Source of the DNA: Lasiodiplodia sp. COLG20
Lineage: Eukaryota; Ascomycota; Dothideomycetes; Botryosphaeriales; Botryosphaeriaceae
Assembly: GCA_009801085.1 (NCBI GenBank)
Contig: VNWV01000005.1
Span: forward strand, 2,976,001 to 3,040,000
Reading direction: 5' to 3'
Length of the DNA stretch: 64,000 nt
The notes under the pieces were generated by a model. The model saw only the letters and a list, made by a program, of their open reading frames with translations. It ran no database searches and was not told the origin of the DNA. This document shows, piece by piece, positions 45,084 through 56,536 of the stretch (position 1 is the first letter of the stretch; each line of letters opens with the position of its first letter). Both the position numbers and the translations under genes were made by a program.

Positions 45084-48000
45084 CTGCAGAATTGGCCACA
45101 GCATCGAGAGACGTTGTATGTGCTCTAGCATAGAAAACGCCAGAATTTTTCCAATACCGAACGCCATCAAACAGAATGAAAGCATAAGAAGTCTAGTGCT
45201 TTGGTTGAAGCTTGTCACGATCAGTGACCAGATTACTGTTGCCACGAATATATCAGCACGACCGGAATCCAGAATCTCGATGTCGGGAAAACTCACGAGG
45301 CTGAACAACGTAATGTATGCAAACAAGGGCATAGAGCGGTAGTAAAATCCAAGGGTTTGGAGATGAAATGTCTGTGAAAGTGAAGCCGAGCACAGCAACA
45401 GAATAGCATATCACGGTAGCGGCGATGGCAGTAACTGCGTGTCATGCAAATTTTAGCTGATTATCCCAAGCCACACAGATGCCTGGGGTCAAAGACTTAC
45501 ACTTCGAGATGTTGTACCTGATATAAATGATGATTCCAGCCGATACCAAAACCGCAGTTGGAACAAATCCACATATGACCTGAATACACCATTCGGCTTC
45601 TCTTACCACATCATGGAAAGAAGATAATGCTGCATCCGAGATGGATGCGACGAGCGACAGGAGGAACAGAATCCACGCTTCGCGAGACCTTACGAGACAG
45701 ATGATCTGCTATCGGCATTTCAGTTTCTCTGAACGTCCAGTGAGGGTAATATATCAACTTACTCTTTGAACACCATGCGATCTCACTCTGAAGACCGGAC
45801 CAGGAGAGTGAGGCTCGTCTGAAGCTGCCGCAGCTGCTGCAAACCGCCTCCTCTCAACAGTCTGCATCCAACGCACCTGCGTCGGTGTGCCGAAACGGTA
45901 ATAAGCCCATGAGCTTAGAGGAATGCATGCCAGCGCCAACAGTGTGTGGACCATCCGGGTCAAGATGTCCCTCGTTTCCGCCAATTCATACTGTCCGATG
46001 GGCAAGAAGATTAATTCCAGCAGTTGACTCCCGGTCGCCCAGGCGAGTAGGCGGAGGGGGATTTCCCGAGGCGTGTACCAGGACCACGTCAGGACTATGA
46101 AGCCCATTGTCATGGTACCCATGACGGCGCCGCGGACTATGCGTATAATAGACATGTGGATGAAGTATTCCGGTGGTATGCAGAGGCTGAAGTCGGCGAA
46201 TCCTGCGGGTTGTGGTTAGGATATCATGAAAGTAACTACGTTGTAGATTGTAGCAAACCTTTGAGTATGAACGTGATTGCGAGAACTCGCCACAATTGGA
46301 CACGCTGTATCAACAAGAGCGCCGGTATCTGGATGGCAAAGAAGGCCACGCTCTGTAACGCCAGGTCATCGGTGAGTTTGGTCGAGTAGCCTCCATACGA
46401 TGGCATGTTATAGATGAACTGTGCTGCTGTAAATAAACTGACGTTACTTTGTGCGTGAATCACATTCACTTACCCACATGACTGGAATGAAGACAATGTC
46501 GATTCTCCCGACAAACCCCCTTTCTCTCAAAATAGCTTCAGGGAGGGCTGCTGGCAGATCATTCTCTTCTCTGAGATTAGCATTCAGCGCAATATCGTCA
46601 AACTTAAATGAGTTTTCCTCAGTGAATGCTTGTGTTGTAGGAATACCACCTCGAAGGTCGGCAGCTCTTCCAACATTTATCTTGTTTTGAGCATCTTGAT
46701 CAATGGGACCTTTTGTTTTGTTTAGTTTCTCTTGAAGTGTGAATCGAACTTTCCCCAGGGTGAACATGCGCTCTAAGATACCCGTCTTCATCTGAAGAAT
46801 TGTCTGCCGACAGAAAGTGTTCTGAGCATGATCGTAGGAGCATAGTACTGCACGTTGCATCCCTTTTGCCTGTCCACAGATAAGTATTGCTGTTGGTGGC
46901 CTTGCAGCATGAAACCTTGTAACAGTCATCGAGTAAGTGTCGACCAGCGTAAAGAGGTGATCTTCAACAGACAGGCTGTGGATTTCCCGCCGTATTTCGT
47001 TTTGGACATGGCAAAATTGGGCTCTGGCTATCGTTGGGTCCTATCTCAGCCGCCCATGATTATATCCGAAGAGGTAGCGCTCGATAGTGCTGTTGTGTAT
47101 GTGGCCTTTGATTCCAACGAAGCGAGCCTGAGTGGAATGCAGGGTCCCGCCCCAGAGGGCAATGAGAATTGCTGGAGCCGAAAGAAGTAGCGCCATAAGG
47201 ATGGTGAATACTATCATGGCGAAGGTAAGTGTCAGGCGTGAAGAAGTATCGTTCGGGTCAAATCCCAGAAGCCCAACTTGGATAAGGAGCCCAATGATTG
47301 CTGCGATAAAGCATGGCAGCGTCACCAAAGCTCTTGCCGCAACTTTGTTTACCAATGCGATCTCCTTGGAGAACTGAATGGGGTCCAGGCAGTCCCAAAG
47401 AATGGTGGCCCCGTATGCGCCCTCGATGACGATAATGTCGTTACCCATATCGTCCCTCATCACCTCGGCAATTTGACACTTCGGTTCAACTTCATGGAGT
47501 TCGGCCCCCCAGGCATCTCTGACCTCGGTCCAAGGTGCGTCTTTTCGGAGGGGTAACATACAAAGCGTGCGCTCGAGAAGTCGATTGCTGTCGTTGGCAA
47601 GAGAGAGCCTCGCAAAGGCTTGGAACCCAGTGTCGTGTTCGTTTGCTTTTAGCCGCTTGCGCAACAGGCCCATCAACGCGTAGACGATGTCGGCTTTGCA
47701 GAATTGGTCTGTATGCCGTCTTGCTAAGCAATCCAGAGCAATGCTGATGAACTCCAATTGAGAGACTGGTGTTCTGGATTCGTAATAATCCAGCAGCTCT
47801 ACCACGGTCTCTGCATCGTTCCATGCTCTTTCTGCAAAGTTGCGTTTGGCCATTCTTTTGGGTACCAGAGGTCCACCGGAGGTGTAAAGCTTCACTCTGT
47901 GCTCGGGGGGGGCAAAGTAAAATCTCGGGCAACGTCCAGAGACGAGAGCCCCACTGTTGAAGCCATCTCGTTTCGATCTGAGAGCAATACGGCACCTGTT

Positions 48001-49343
48001 TCCCTTGGACCCGATCTTCAATAGGCGGACCAACAGCGATAATCATAGAATGAGCAGCACGGACAACGTCGCAGATGAAATAGACATCGTCACTGCTCGC
48101 GGAGTGTTTTGTTGAACCATCTCCTTCTCTCAAACACTCAAAATCGATCCAGAAGGCGCCGACTCCTGCTTCTCTCGCGGCCTCAACACCCCATCTGGTG
48201 AGAGTTTCCCTGTCTCTCTTAGCAGCTTCACGGTTCCAGTCTCTTTCTTCTTCGTTCTTGTAATGCGGCCACTCAGAGATGTCCTGGTCAGTGTTCACAC
48301 GGAATTGCTTCCGTGTGTACGACACGAAGACAAACTCGGTACCTTCATCTCCATGTTCCTCAATCCACTCCTTGACCTTCATGGATCTATACCCATACTT
48401 AGTCGTATCGCTGAGGAAGCACAGGTATCGTGGACGGATGAGTCTTGAAGAATGGCCCCAAGTCTCGTGGCCCGATGGGGAGAGGGTCTTTTGCTGCTGA
48501 TTCTGTTGAAGTTCAGGCATCCAAATGTCGTCCAAGGCTATCCCTTGCTGTGAGGGGCACGCGTCATTACCACGCACCCCATACGTTTGCTGAGAAATCA
48601 TTCGAGAATCTGCCAAGGCATAGTCGTCTCTGCTGATATCGTACGGGATTGGGTCATAAAAGCTCTCATGCTTGGTATCCTCTTCCCAAACATTGCCCTG
48701 GTATGGTTTGCACAACTTATTTCCTTAGCACACCGGACTCAGCTCGCGAGGAGCAGAAGACATACCATACAAAGCAGCAGAGGCCATGTAAGCATCCACC
48801 TCGAGAAGACGCGAGTTATAGAACGCATGTCAAGACTGTATTCGGCACTGCCCTCACACAGAATTGGAGAACATATCCAGTATGTGAGATGTATGATTGA
48901 AGGGATTTGTGGTGGTGGCATGGTGATGCAGGTCCACTCCGAGTCATGGATTGGCGGGTCGTCGGATGATTCAACACTCTGGACGAACAACGGGACCAAC
49001 CGCCCGTCGGTCGGTCGGATAAAGCATTGGCGGTTTCGGAGGCTCCCATCTTCTGGGTAATTTCTTGCAGGTGAGATCATAGTTGGCGTGGATTGTGTGG
49101 GAACATAGATGGGCAGTACAACGTCTTTTGTATTGAAGTTGAGAGTGCGGAAAATGAAACATGGCCCCCAAAGGGGCAGATTCCAAGGTAACGTTACGCG
49201 GAGGCAGAAGCTGACAAGGAGCAAAATAGTGTTCAGGCACACAATCTGGAGGATAAACTGATTAAATTTGAAGCTTAGCCTCAAGATATCGACATAGTCC
49301 ACACAGAACGAGTTCTTCGACGCGTCTTTGTGTGCAACACATC
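45051..49343 (-). pseudogene. Large membrane-anchored HET-like gene, apparently disrupted
   Basis: Read from 49343 downward it encodes two hydrophobic segments, an intron at 48765-48716, then a HET-like region (TEFVFVSYTRKQF, GVGAFWIDFECLREG, SRLWTLPEILLCP). Further on come a helical block, a two-helix membrane hairpin (VNKVAARALVTLPCFIAAI, LTLTFAMIVFTILMALLL), then LFTLVDTYSMTVTRF and a multi-helix C-terminal domain spread over at least five exons to TGA at 45051-45053. Three lesions are visible. A C8 run (47905-47912) puts the next exon part out of frame. An in-frame TAG (47041-47043) stands where the coding sequence clearly continues. The splice at 46473-46427 joins out of phase. Frames on both sides are otherwise intact, so decay is recent, or some lesions are sequencing errors. 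The first exon and start codon were not found. Confidence 0.65.
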
Positions 49344-49627
49344 TATCTCAGGTCGCAGTCAGACGATATACCCCTCGGTTTCCCAGAGCGTCGGGGTTCA
49401 ACATTGGGGGCGGAAACGCAAGTATGGAACCACAATGATTGCAGCTGAGGCGCAGGGAGCCCGTTGCCTAATCATGTCGTACGAGACTATCTGCGCCTGC
49501 TGCGAGGTGCGACAGGGCAGTGCAAGGCGGCTCCGCAATGTTGTAATCAGCATGAGGTTGGCGAGCGGGAGGGGACCTCGGACGTTAAGGCGGTCGTAGA
49601 TACAAGACAAAACGCCAGGGTCCGGCA

Positions 49628-49628
<1 letters not shown>

Positions 49629-49660
<32 letters not shown>
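49629..49660. repeat. A32 homopolymer
   Basis: Thirty-two consecutive A bases on the plus strand. Such a tract can mark the 3' end of a retroposed sequence, but no retrotransposon ORF or target duplication was found beside it. Confidence 0.9.
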
Positions 49661-49661
<1 letters not shown>

Positions 49662-50752
49662 AAGGTGTGCGCCAAGGGCACACGAGCGATTCTCGTTACC
49701 AACTCTAGTTTGGAGAAAAGTGCTTGACCGTGTTAAGAGGGGATTCGATTTTTGATTCCTGCTGCCGTAAATTAGCAACAAGCCTCTCGGCGGCTGGTGA
49801 CGTGGACTTTTTGGGAGGTAATTTGGAGTGGGATATGGGAAAAGGAGGAAGTATGCGATGCATCGGGCAAAGGGCTAAGTTTCGATGCAAAGTAAAGATG
49901 GGATTTGGTGGGTGGTCGAAGAGTGTGGGCATGGTGGTCGGTGAGAGCGAAGGCAATAGAAGATGGACCGGGCGCGGCAGCCAGGCGGTAAGTAGTAAAT
50001 GGCGGTGCGAAAAGAGCCGTGGGCTGTGGCTTGTGCGTGTGGCTTTGAAAAATGTGCTTGTGGGGGCCACAGCCGCAGTTGGACCGCCACGTCTGGGCCT
50101 TCCTCTACCGGCTGCTACCGCTGCCTATGCCAGCATCCCCACGGGGACGATCGACGGATGTGGTCCAGATGCCGGCTGCAGGCATCCATCTTCTCGGATT
50201 CTCATCACAAGGTACATGCCGAATGAGCCCACAATGGGAGTTTCCGACCCGCTGCAAAGACTAAGTCGGTCGAGAGCTAACGCCTGATGCCGGGTAGGGC
50301 CGCACTCTCAGCCGCTCGTGCCTGAGCGTTGGGGTTAGCTTAACGTGGTGGCGCAGGGAAAGACAGCGAACCGAGCAGCTTGTTGCCCGTTTGGGCTAGT
50401 TTTTTCCTCACCAGCTAGCCACGTGGTCCCATGTAGTATGCTACTTTTCCCTTTTGGATCTCGTTCTCGTACCCGCTTGCGTCGAGATCTCTCTCGAATT
50501 GGCATCGCACCACTATATTCGGCCGGCCCTTTCGTTCTGCGGTCTGGGCCGCACCCAAACCTCTGCACCGGCTCTTACCGTCCAGCTGGCAGACGCCTAC
50601 ACCACGAATGCGGACAAGCAAGTGCACGATGGCTTCAGCATGGCTTCACGATGGCTTCGAGCTGGCCGCAACAGCTCAGCTTCGTCGGCCTCGCCGTGAA
50701 GCCCTCGGCGCTTCCGCGAAGTTTTTGATTTTCTGCATGGCTGGAGGGTTTG

Positions 50753-50758
50753 TATAAA
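50753..50758 (+). promoter_or_regulatory. TATA box of the 797-residue secreted protein gene
   Basis: TATAAA lies 68 bases before the ATG at 50826, in the sequence TTTGTATAAAGAG. An upstream ATG at 50770 opens only a two-codon frame. Confidence 0.6.
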
Positions 50759-50825
50759 GAGTATCCAGCATGGCCGACTAGAATCAGCATCCAGCAAGCA
50801 ACTTCTCTGGTCTTCTCTCTTGATC

Positions 50826-53219
50826 ATGCGGTCCTTCATCGTTCTTCCTGCGCTCGCCGCGCTGGGTGCTTCCCAATCAACCACCACCGACGTTCCGGCC
50901 GATGTCAACCCGACTCCGGATGCGCTCGACTTGGATTTCCTGAGGGGCGCCGCCGTCCCGACCTACACGACGGTTGAGGGCGTTTCCTCTCAGGAGGTTC
51001 CCTACGCCACGGCCACTGCCATTGCGGCCGTCGAGTCTGACCTCAGCGAGACTCCTCTCTCAGTCTTCCCGGCCGTCACGACCGTCGCCATCAACGCTGC
51101 GGGCGAGAGCGAGGCCAATGCCACGGCCACGGCCACTGCCACGGCCACGGCCACTGCCGACAAGCGTGACGTCGAAGTGCTTGAGAAGCGCACTGCTTGT
51201 GCTGCTCAGGCCACCATTTCCAACTACTACGACATCGATGTTTCGACCTACGACAGCTTCAAGGCCGATGCCAAGATTGCGTCTGTGGCCAACGCTGCCG
51301 CCACGCCGCAGGGCTACTTCCAGAACTTCAAGAACAACGATGGCGCCAACAGTGCCTACGCCTACCTTGGCTACACTGTTCTCGACACGGGCTACGATGT
51401 GGCCGCCTGCGCCAGGACCTGCACGGCCAAGGACGGATGTCTGTCTTTCAACATCTACTTCGAGCGTGATCCTACCGTCGAGCCGGGCGATGGCTGCGAG
51501 GACCCCGAGGCCTTCGCCAACATCAAGTGCTCCTTCTGGGGTAGCGCCCTCGACACGACCACGGCCAACAACTTTGGACAGTGGCGTGCGGATTTCCACG
51601 TTGGTATCGCTGGTTCCAACGCCTACACTTCTTACGAGATTGGTGGCCCCGTTGATGGCTGGACCTCGCCGCTCAGCCTTGACAATGCTGCCCTCAACGC
51701 TCCTCTGAGGGACTGCGCCGGCACCTGGACCTACATGGGCTACAAGCTCTTCCAGGACGGACCGTTCGACCCTACTCTCTGCGCTGCTGCTTGTGACGCT
51801 CAGACCGAGTACAACATGGCGCACCCGCCGTCCAGCGGCTACACGCCCCTGTGCGCTGGCTTCGGCACGTACCTCCTGACCAAGACCAACTCGACTGGCT
51901 CCTTCGTCCAGGGTCAGATGTGCACATTGTACACGTCTGCGTGGGACGCCGAGTACGCCGTCAACACTGCCTCGTACGATGACTCGATCGGCGCCAAGTA
52001 CACGTACAGCTACAGCTACTTCTACTCCAAGTCGGAGCTGCAGCCCGTCTGCGATGCCGATCTCTCGTACCTCCAGAGCGAGGCTGCTGACTTCTGCACT
52101 TCGTACCTGGCCTACAGCGCCCCCTTGACCACCACTACCGCAGTCATCACCCCCAGCGGCTTCACCACCAAGGTCACCACCGTCACGACCACGACCGTTT
52201 CCGTTGCTGGCACCGTCACCGGCGCCGCCGTCTGGAAGCGTGACGACGACTCCATCACCACCAGCCTCGCCACGGCCACCGACTACACGACCGTTGCCAG
52301 CCTGGCCACCGACGAGCTCGCCGTCCTCGCCACCGTCACCGTTGCCCCCATCCCGTCCAACGACACCCTCTCCTCGGCCAACGCCATCGAGAAGCGCGCC
52401 GTCGCCACCCCCGCCTCCATCTCGGGCTGGGCCGCAGCCAAGATCTCGGCCGCCTGCTCGCGCGTCGCCACCGGCACCAATGTCATCACCACCACCTCGA
52501 CCGCTCCCATCCTGACCACCACCGTCCAAGCCACGGCCACCGCCTCTGTCGGCTCCTGCACGCTCCCCACCCAACTCCCCGCCCTCTTCTCCTGGACGCC
52601 CCTCGTCGGCGCCTGGGACTCGACCAACGGCCAGCCCGCCTCCAACCCGTCCGGCGCGCACTACGCCCAAGCCTACACGGCCCAACTCCCCTTCTCCGTC
52701 TGCGCCTTCGGCACCTGCTCCGACGTCATCAGCGTCGGCACCGACGGCTACGTCTCCTTCTCCGACGTCCAGCTGCACGCCTACTCCAACCTCGGCAACG
52801 GCATCTACATCTACCCGGGCGGCGCCCACGGCGTCTTCTACCGCGTGTCGGGAGCCGTCGGCTCGCGCCGCCTGACGCTGGCCTGGTACGGCGCCACCAT
52901 CAGCTGGGGCCACCAGAGCACCCACGTCTCGCTCGAGTTCCGCGAGGACGAGTCCAACGTCGTCTACTTCAAGTACTTCGACGTCACCCAGGACGCGCCG
53001 TGGGCCGACCGCGCGGATGTGTACGTCCAGAAGGGCAGCACCGTCACGAGGGTTGCGGCTTCGGGCACCAAGATCGATACGGGCGCCCAGTACAAGGTCT
53101 CGACGAGCTCGGGCGGCTCGGTGTCGATCGATAAGACTCTGCATGATCGTGTTGAGTGCTGCACTAAGCAGGGCTGGCATAGCTGCACCGAGTTCGGTGC
53201 TGATGGCGCGGTTGCTTAA
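50826..53219 (+). CDS. Large secreted protein with Kex2-type cleavage sites
   Basis: A single exon of 797 residues starts at ATG 50826. A signal peptide (MRSFIVLPALAALGAS) leads into a pro-region that ends in an Ala-Thr run and two Lys-Arg sites at about 113-114 and 121-122; further Lys-Arg sites lie near 478 and 526. After the second site comes a Cys-rich domain (YYDIDVSTYDSFKADAKIAS, LGYTVLDTGYDVAACARTC, CLSFNIYFERDP), repeated in looser form from about residue 300. A Thr-rich linker follows, then a C-terminal beta-rich domain (CSDVISVGTDGYVSFSDVQ, LTLAWYGATISWG) resembling fungal cell-surface domains. It probably matures into several fragments in the secretory pathway. Codon use is strongly biased to C-ending codons, suggesting high expression. 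Function unknown. Confidence 0.85.
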   Translation: MRSFIVLPALAALGASQSTTTDVPADVNPTPDALDLDFLRGAAVPTYTTVEGVSSQEVPYATATAIAAVESDLSETPLSVFPAVTTVAINAAGESEANATATATATATATADKRDVEVLEKRTACAAQATISNYYDIDVSTYDSFKADAKIASVANAAATPQGYFQNFKNNDGANSAYAYLGYTVLDTGYDVAACARTCTAKDGCLSFNIYFERDPTVEPGDGCEDPEAFANIKCSFWGSALDTTTANNFGQWRADFHVGIAGSNAYTSYEIGGPVDGWTSPLSLDNAALNAPLRDCAGTWTYMGYKLFQDGPFDPTLCAAACDAQTEYNMAHPPSSGYTPLCAGFGTYLLTKTNSTGSFVQGQMCTLYTSAWDAEYAVNTASYDDSIGAKYTYSYSYFYSKSELQPVCDADLSYLQSEAADFCTSYLAYSAPLTTTTAVITPSGFTTKVTTVTTTTVSVAGTVTGAAVWKRDDDSITTSLATATDYTTVASLATDELAVLATVTVAPIPSNDTLSSANAIEKRAVATPASISGWAAAKISAACSRVATGTNVITTTSTAPILTTTVQATATASVGSCTLPTQLPALFSWTPLVGAWDSTNGQPASNPSGAHYAQAYTAQLPFSVCAFGTCSDVISVGTDGYVSFSDVQLHAYSNLGNGIYIYPGGAHGVFYRVSGAVGSRRLTLAWYGATISWGHQSTHVSLEFREDESNVVYFKYFDVTQDAPWADRADVYVQKGSTVTRVAASGTKIDTGAQYKVSTSSGGSVSIDKTLHDRVECCTKQGWHSCTEFGADGAVA

Positions 53220-53448
53220 GTGGTTTGAGAAGGGATGGGAAAAAGTTGGGTGATGGGTTGGTTGATTGGCGTTTAGTAACGATATCTCTCTGATTAATGG
53301 CTGGTTTGGTTTGGAGTTTCTTAATAGAGCAATGAGATGAAATCATTTCTTGAATATCTTTTTTCCCCACCTGTTGTCCAAACCTGCGAGCTTTCTCTCG
53401 ACTCGAGCTTTGCCCCTGGATTCCCTTTGCATAATTTGTCCGCGAGGA

Positions 53449-54639
53449 TTAACAATTACTGTTCAGGACTTTTGGCTTCCGGCCGTGTGGCGGTATCGTG
53501 TGATACACAACACCGTTGAAAGCTGAGGCCGTCGCCGCCGCTAACCAGTGGATCCAGTGCGCATGCATGTCTTCTTTCGCCGCCATCAGCCCAAAACACC
53601 TCGCCGGATTAAGCGCTATAGGAACGCAGTGTTAGTTAGTAAACATTTATAAAGGGTGGGAACATCTTTGTTTTATAGTCAGGAAACAGCTTACATGCCC
53701 CGCCCCAACCCTCCTTTAAGAAGCCCGTCGCAAAGCCTGTGAATGCTACCGTCAATCCAACCAGTATAGGACTCAGAGCCGGTCCGAAGACTTCGCCTTG
53801 CCGCGGATCAAGGCCGACGCCAAAGGAAAGGAAGACAGCCACGAGGTATGACCCGAATTCCAGAACATACGACTGGCCGTAGCTGACGAGCGAAGTGTCG
53901 ATGGTGCATCCAGGAATTATCCCCTGCATGCCACATATTAGCTCAGCTCTGCTGCATGTTATACCATTGGCTTACAAGAGAGAAGTAATCAGCCCCGCTG
54001 ACCCCCAGCTTCAGGAGAAACGCCCCGGCCACCGCTCCGATGCACTGCCCGATCATGTACAGCACCGAACGCGACAAGGTCGACAGCCCGGCCGCAAACG
54101 TCGACATGGTGATGAACGGATTGAGGTGGCCTCCCGACGCCGGGCCCGCCGCGAGGATGAAGAGAGAGACGGAAAACCAGTTGGTCAGCGCCCCGACCAG
54201 CGACACGCCGACCACGTTCGCTGCACGGTACGGCCCGAGAGCGATCCCGATCAGGCCGGTGGAGAACACGAGCATCGACACGCCTTGCAAAATCCCAATT
54301 CAGTACATTGATCTCCGGGTCCTGCAGGGGGCGGCGAGACATACCCCAGCATTCTACGATGGCCGCTTTCCAGATGACCGGTTGGAGGAAGCCTCGCAAA
54401 TCGATTGCGTCCTTGAGGTTTCGTAACGGGGCGGCGTCGGGCGTTTCTTTGACGATTTCCTCGGCGTCCGGGTTGCTCTGGGATACGGTAAAGGCCTGGT
54501 TGCCGCCGATTCGGCCGGCGAACGGACGGGCTTCTGGTTGGTCTTTATCGGAGATGGTGAATCGCTGGTTAGCTCCGAGCCTGCCTGCGAAAGGCAACGC
54601 CTGCTGGCTCTCCTCGGGAGCGTTTTTGGTGGTTTCCAT
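53449..54639 (-). CDS. Aquaporin-like MIP channel
   Basis: Four exons (54639-54345, 54283-53976, 53923-53695, 53615-53449) join in frame to 332 residues. Major intrinsic proteins conduct water or small solutes. The first pore motif is HLNPFIT, with Phe where NPA has Ala; the second is canonical, SLNPARCFG, in the last exon, followed by HWIHWLAA. Six helices are recognisable, for example NWFSVSLFILAAGPASGG and SYLVAVFLSFGVGLDP. The hydrophilic ~98-residue N-terminus carries two copies of PFAGR(L/I)GxNQxFT(I/V)S. The last exon is absent from any long ORF but is required for the sixth helix. Substrate cannot be told. Confidence 0.9.
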
Positions 54640-55558
54640 CTGCGGTGTACCGATGCATCAATTTCAAATGGGGAAGAAGAGGTCAATATAAGGAAGGCCG
54701 GGTGCCGTTACAAAGCGTAAGCGTACCGCTGAATCCCAACCGCTGACCATAACTACGGAGTTAATTCCGCCGCGCGTTGTTCAGACGCTGTAGCAGAAAG
54801 GTCGTAGTTTCGAAGGGATACTCGGCTGAGGCGGTCTGTAAGCCGCTTACGAACCTTACAAACAAATGCTTTGTAAGCACCCGTTCCAACGCTGCAAATA
54901 AATAGAGAGAGTATTCGAGGAGATAGTGTCTATCAAGAGGGGTATAAATGGTTCCCTGTATTGTGTTTGAATTCATTCCGAACTTTGCTGTAGCCAAAAC
55001 CTCTTATATGGTTAACTTGTGCCAGCGGGCAGGTACGTATTGTATATACCTGCACTCCACTCTTCAGCCGCCTCCGCCCTGATTATCATTCTCATCAAAT
55101 TGATCGACGAATCAACAGCACTCCACATCCCTATCAATCCCGCCCCGTTCCGCCGCTGATATCGTTCTAGCTTCTCGGCACTCAGTCCTTAAAGGAGCCA
55201 AGCGATGCAAGACCAAGCAAAACTCCTTTGCACTCCCTTGGCAGCGGAAGACAACACACAATCTATTAAAAATCAATCATAACGGCCTCCGCGTCACTAT
55301 CCGGCGGTGTCCGGAAGTGTCGGGAATGTCACGACATGCCCGCCCCACCATATACCGGCTGGCAATACATACATCAAAAAATAGTCGTATATTTCTGCCA
55401 CGCACGACAATAGGAAAGGCGTTGCAAAGATGCTGTAAGATGATGGTTGAAATGTGATAACAGTACCGAAAAGACAGCAGATGCATCCTCATCGGCATCA
55501 AATAAATCAATCCACTCGCGCTGCACCGCTGAGAAGCACATACAGGGTTGTATGTCAC
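54640..55558. other. Intergenic, no gene seen
   Basis: This is the promoter side of the aquaporin gene and the 3' side of the minus-strand secreted protein gene. Only short frames are present. Confidence 0.4.
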
Positions 55559-56536
55559 TTAATGCTGCACATCGGTGTCCGGGACCTTGAGCGTAGTGAA
55601 GTTCCAGGTCTTGCCACCGTCCGAAGTCGACATCTCTCCACCTGTCGCGCCCTGTTCCCAACTTCCAGTGTGGCCAAAGCTTTCATCCGCTTGGCTCAGC
55701 GCAATGGAGACATCCTCCCAGCCTACAGATATCTTAGTCATCGCTTACTTTGACGCATTGCAGGGTGATGGGAGTTCGGAGACTTACTGTGCGCCGGAGC
55801 AGTGGCACAAGTGCCGGCAGCACACTCGATCGAGATGTAAAAGATCTCGCCGTGCTCTCCCTTGCCTGTAAGAGATGCCGTTAGTTCTGCAGCTGAAGAA
55901 GGGGTCACTCCCGAACCCGGCGACGTACTGGTTGAGACGGTGGACACAAGCTCGTCGTTGACGTAGAGGTTCTGGTCCCACATTTGCGTTTCGGAGTTCA
56001 ACTTATCTGGAAAAGAAATGCATCAGCTGAAGTACCATCAAGAGCCACAGATTCGGTCCTGCATACAGTGCGTCCTGATCCGAGACCCGGCAGCGGCCTT
56101 GACCGGGGACCCATTCTTGGCTTCCGAGCCTGTTCATCACGTCACGTTAGCGATGCATCAAGCAGGACCACGAAACTGGCCATATTTACCAATGAGCGCG
56201 TATGCAAAATTACACCAGTTGCTTCCGAGGTCGGTGCAGTATCCGAGGCTGTAGATTTCTTAGTCACATCTCCTTGAGGAATTTTTAGGTTCAGCCATAC
56301 CCCGCTGGAGCATTCTCGGTAACGCCCTGGAGGAAGGAGGCCTCATTTTCCATCATGATGGCACTCCACAGAGCAACGTCTCCCGTGATGGGGTTGGGGA
56401 CATCTCCGACGACGAGGGTGGCGGAAGCTTCCTGGATCCACGCATTGGAGTTTGCGAAGAGGGTGACGACGTCGAGGTTGGCGGCGGCTTGGTGGGTGAG
56501 CGCCAAAAGGGCGCCAGCAGCTGAAAAGGCCCTCAT
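55559..56536 (-). CDS. Small secreted protein, five exons
   Basis: Exons 56536-56301, 56248-56190, 56129-56067, 56006-55788 and 55722-55559 join to 246 residues. All four introns are 51-66 nt GT-AG. A signal peptide (MRAFSAAGALLALTHQAAA) precedes LVVGDVPNPITGDVALW, GYCTDLGSNWCNFAYALIG, SRIRTHY, MWDQNLYVNDELVSTVS, GEIFYISIECAAGTC and SWEDVSIALSQADESFGHTG. The alternating pattern of aromatic and small residues with four Cys suggests a beta-sandwich of the lectin or glucanase-like type, but I find no catalytic signature. A TATATAA box lies 95 bp upstream of the ATG. Function unknown. Confidence 0.8.

Larger units (their letters stand above)
49344..50825. other. Intergenic with poly-A tract, promoter of secreted protein gene
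   Basis: No gene is supported. The long A-run is listed separately. From about 50700 the sequence is the promoter and leader of the gene at 50826. Confidence 0.4.

Noticed and set aside
51060..53180. 706-codon minus-strand ORF opposite the secreted protein gene
   Set aside because: It is the antisense shadow of a C-ending, highly biased coding sequence; its protein is almost only Gly, Arg, Val, Asp and Ala.
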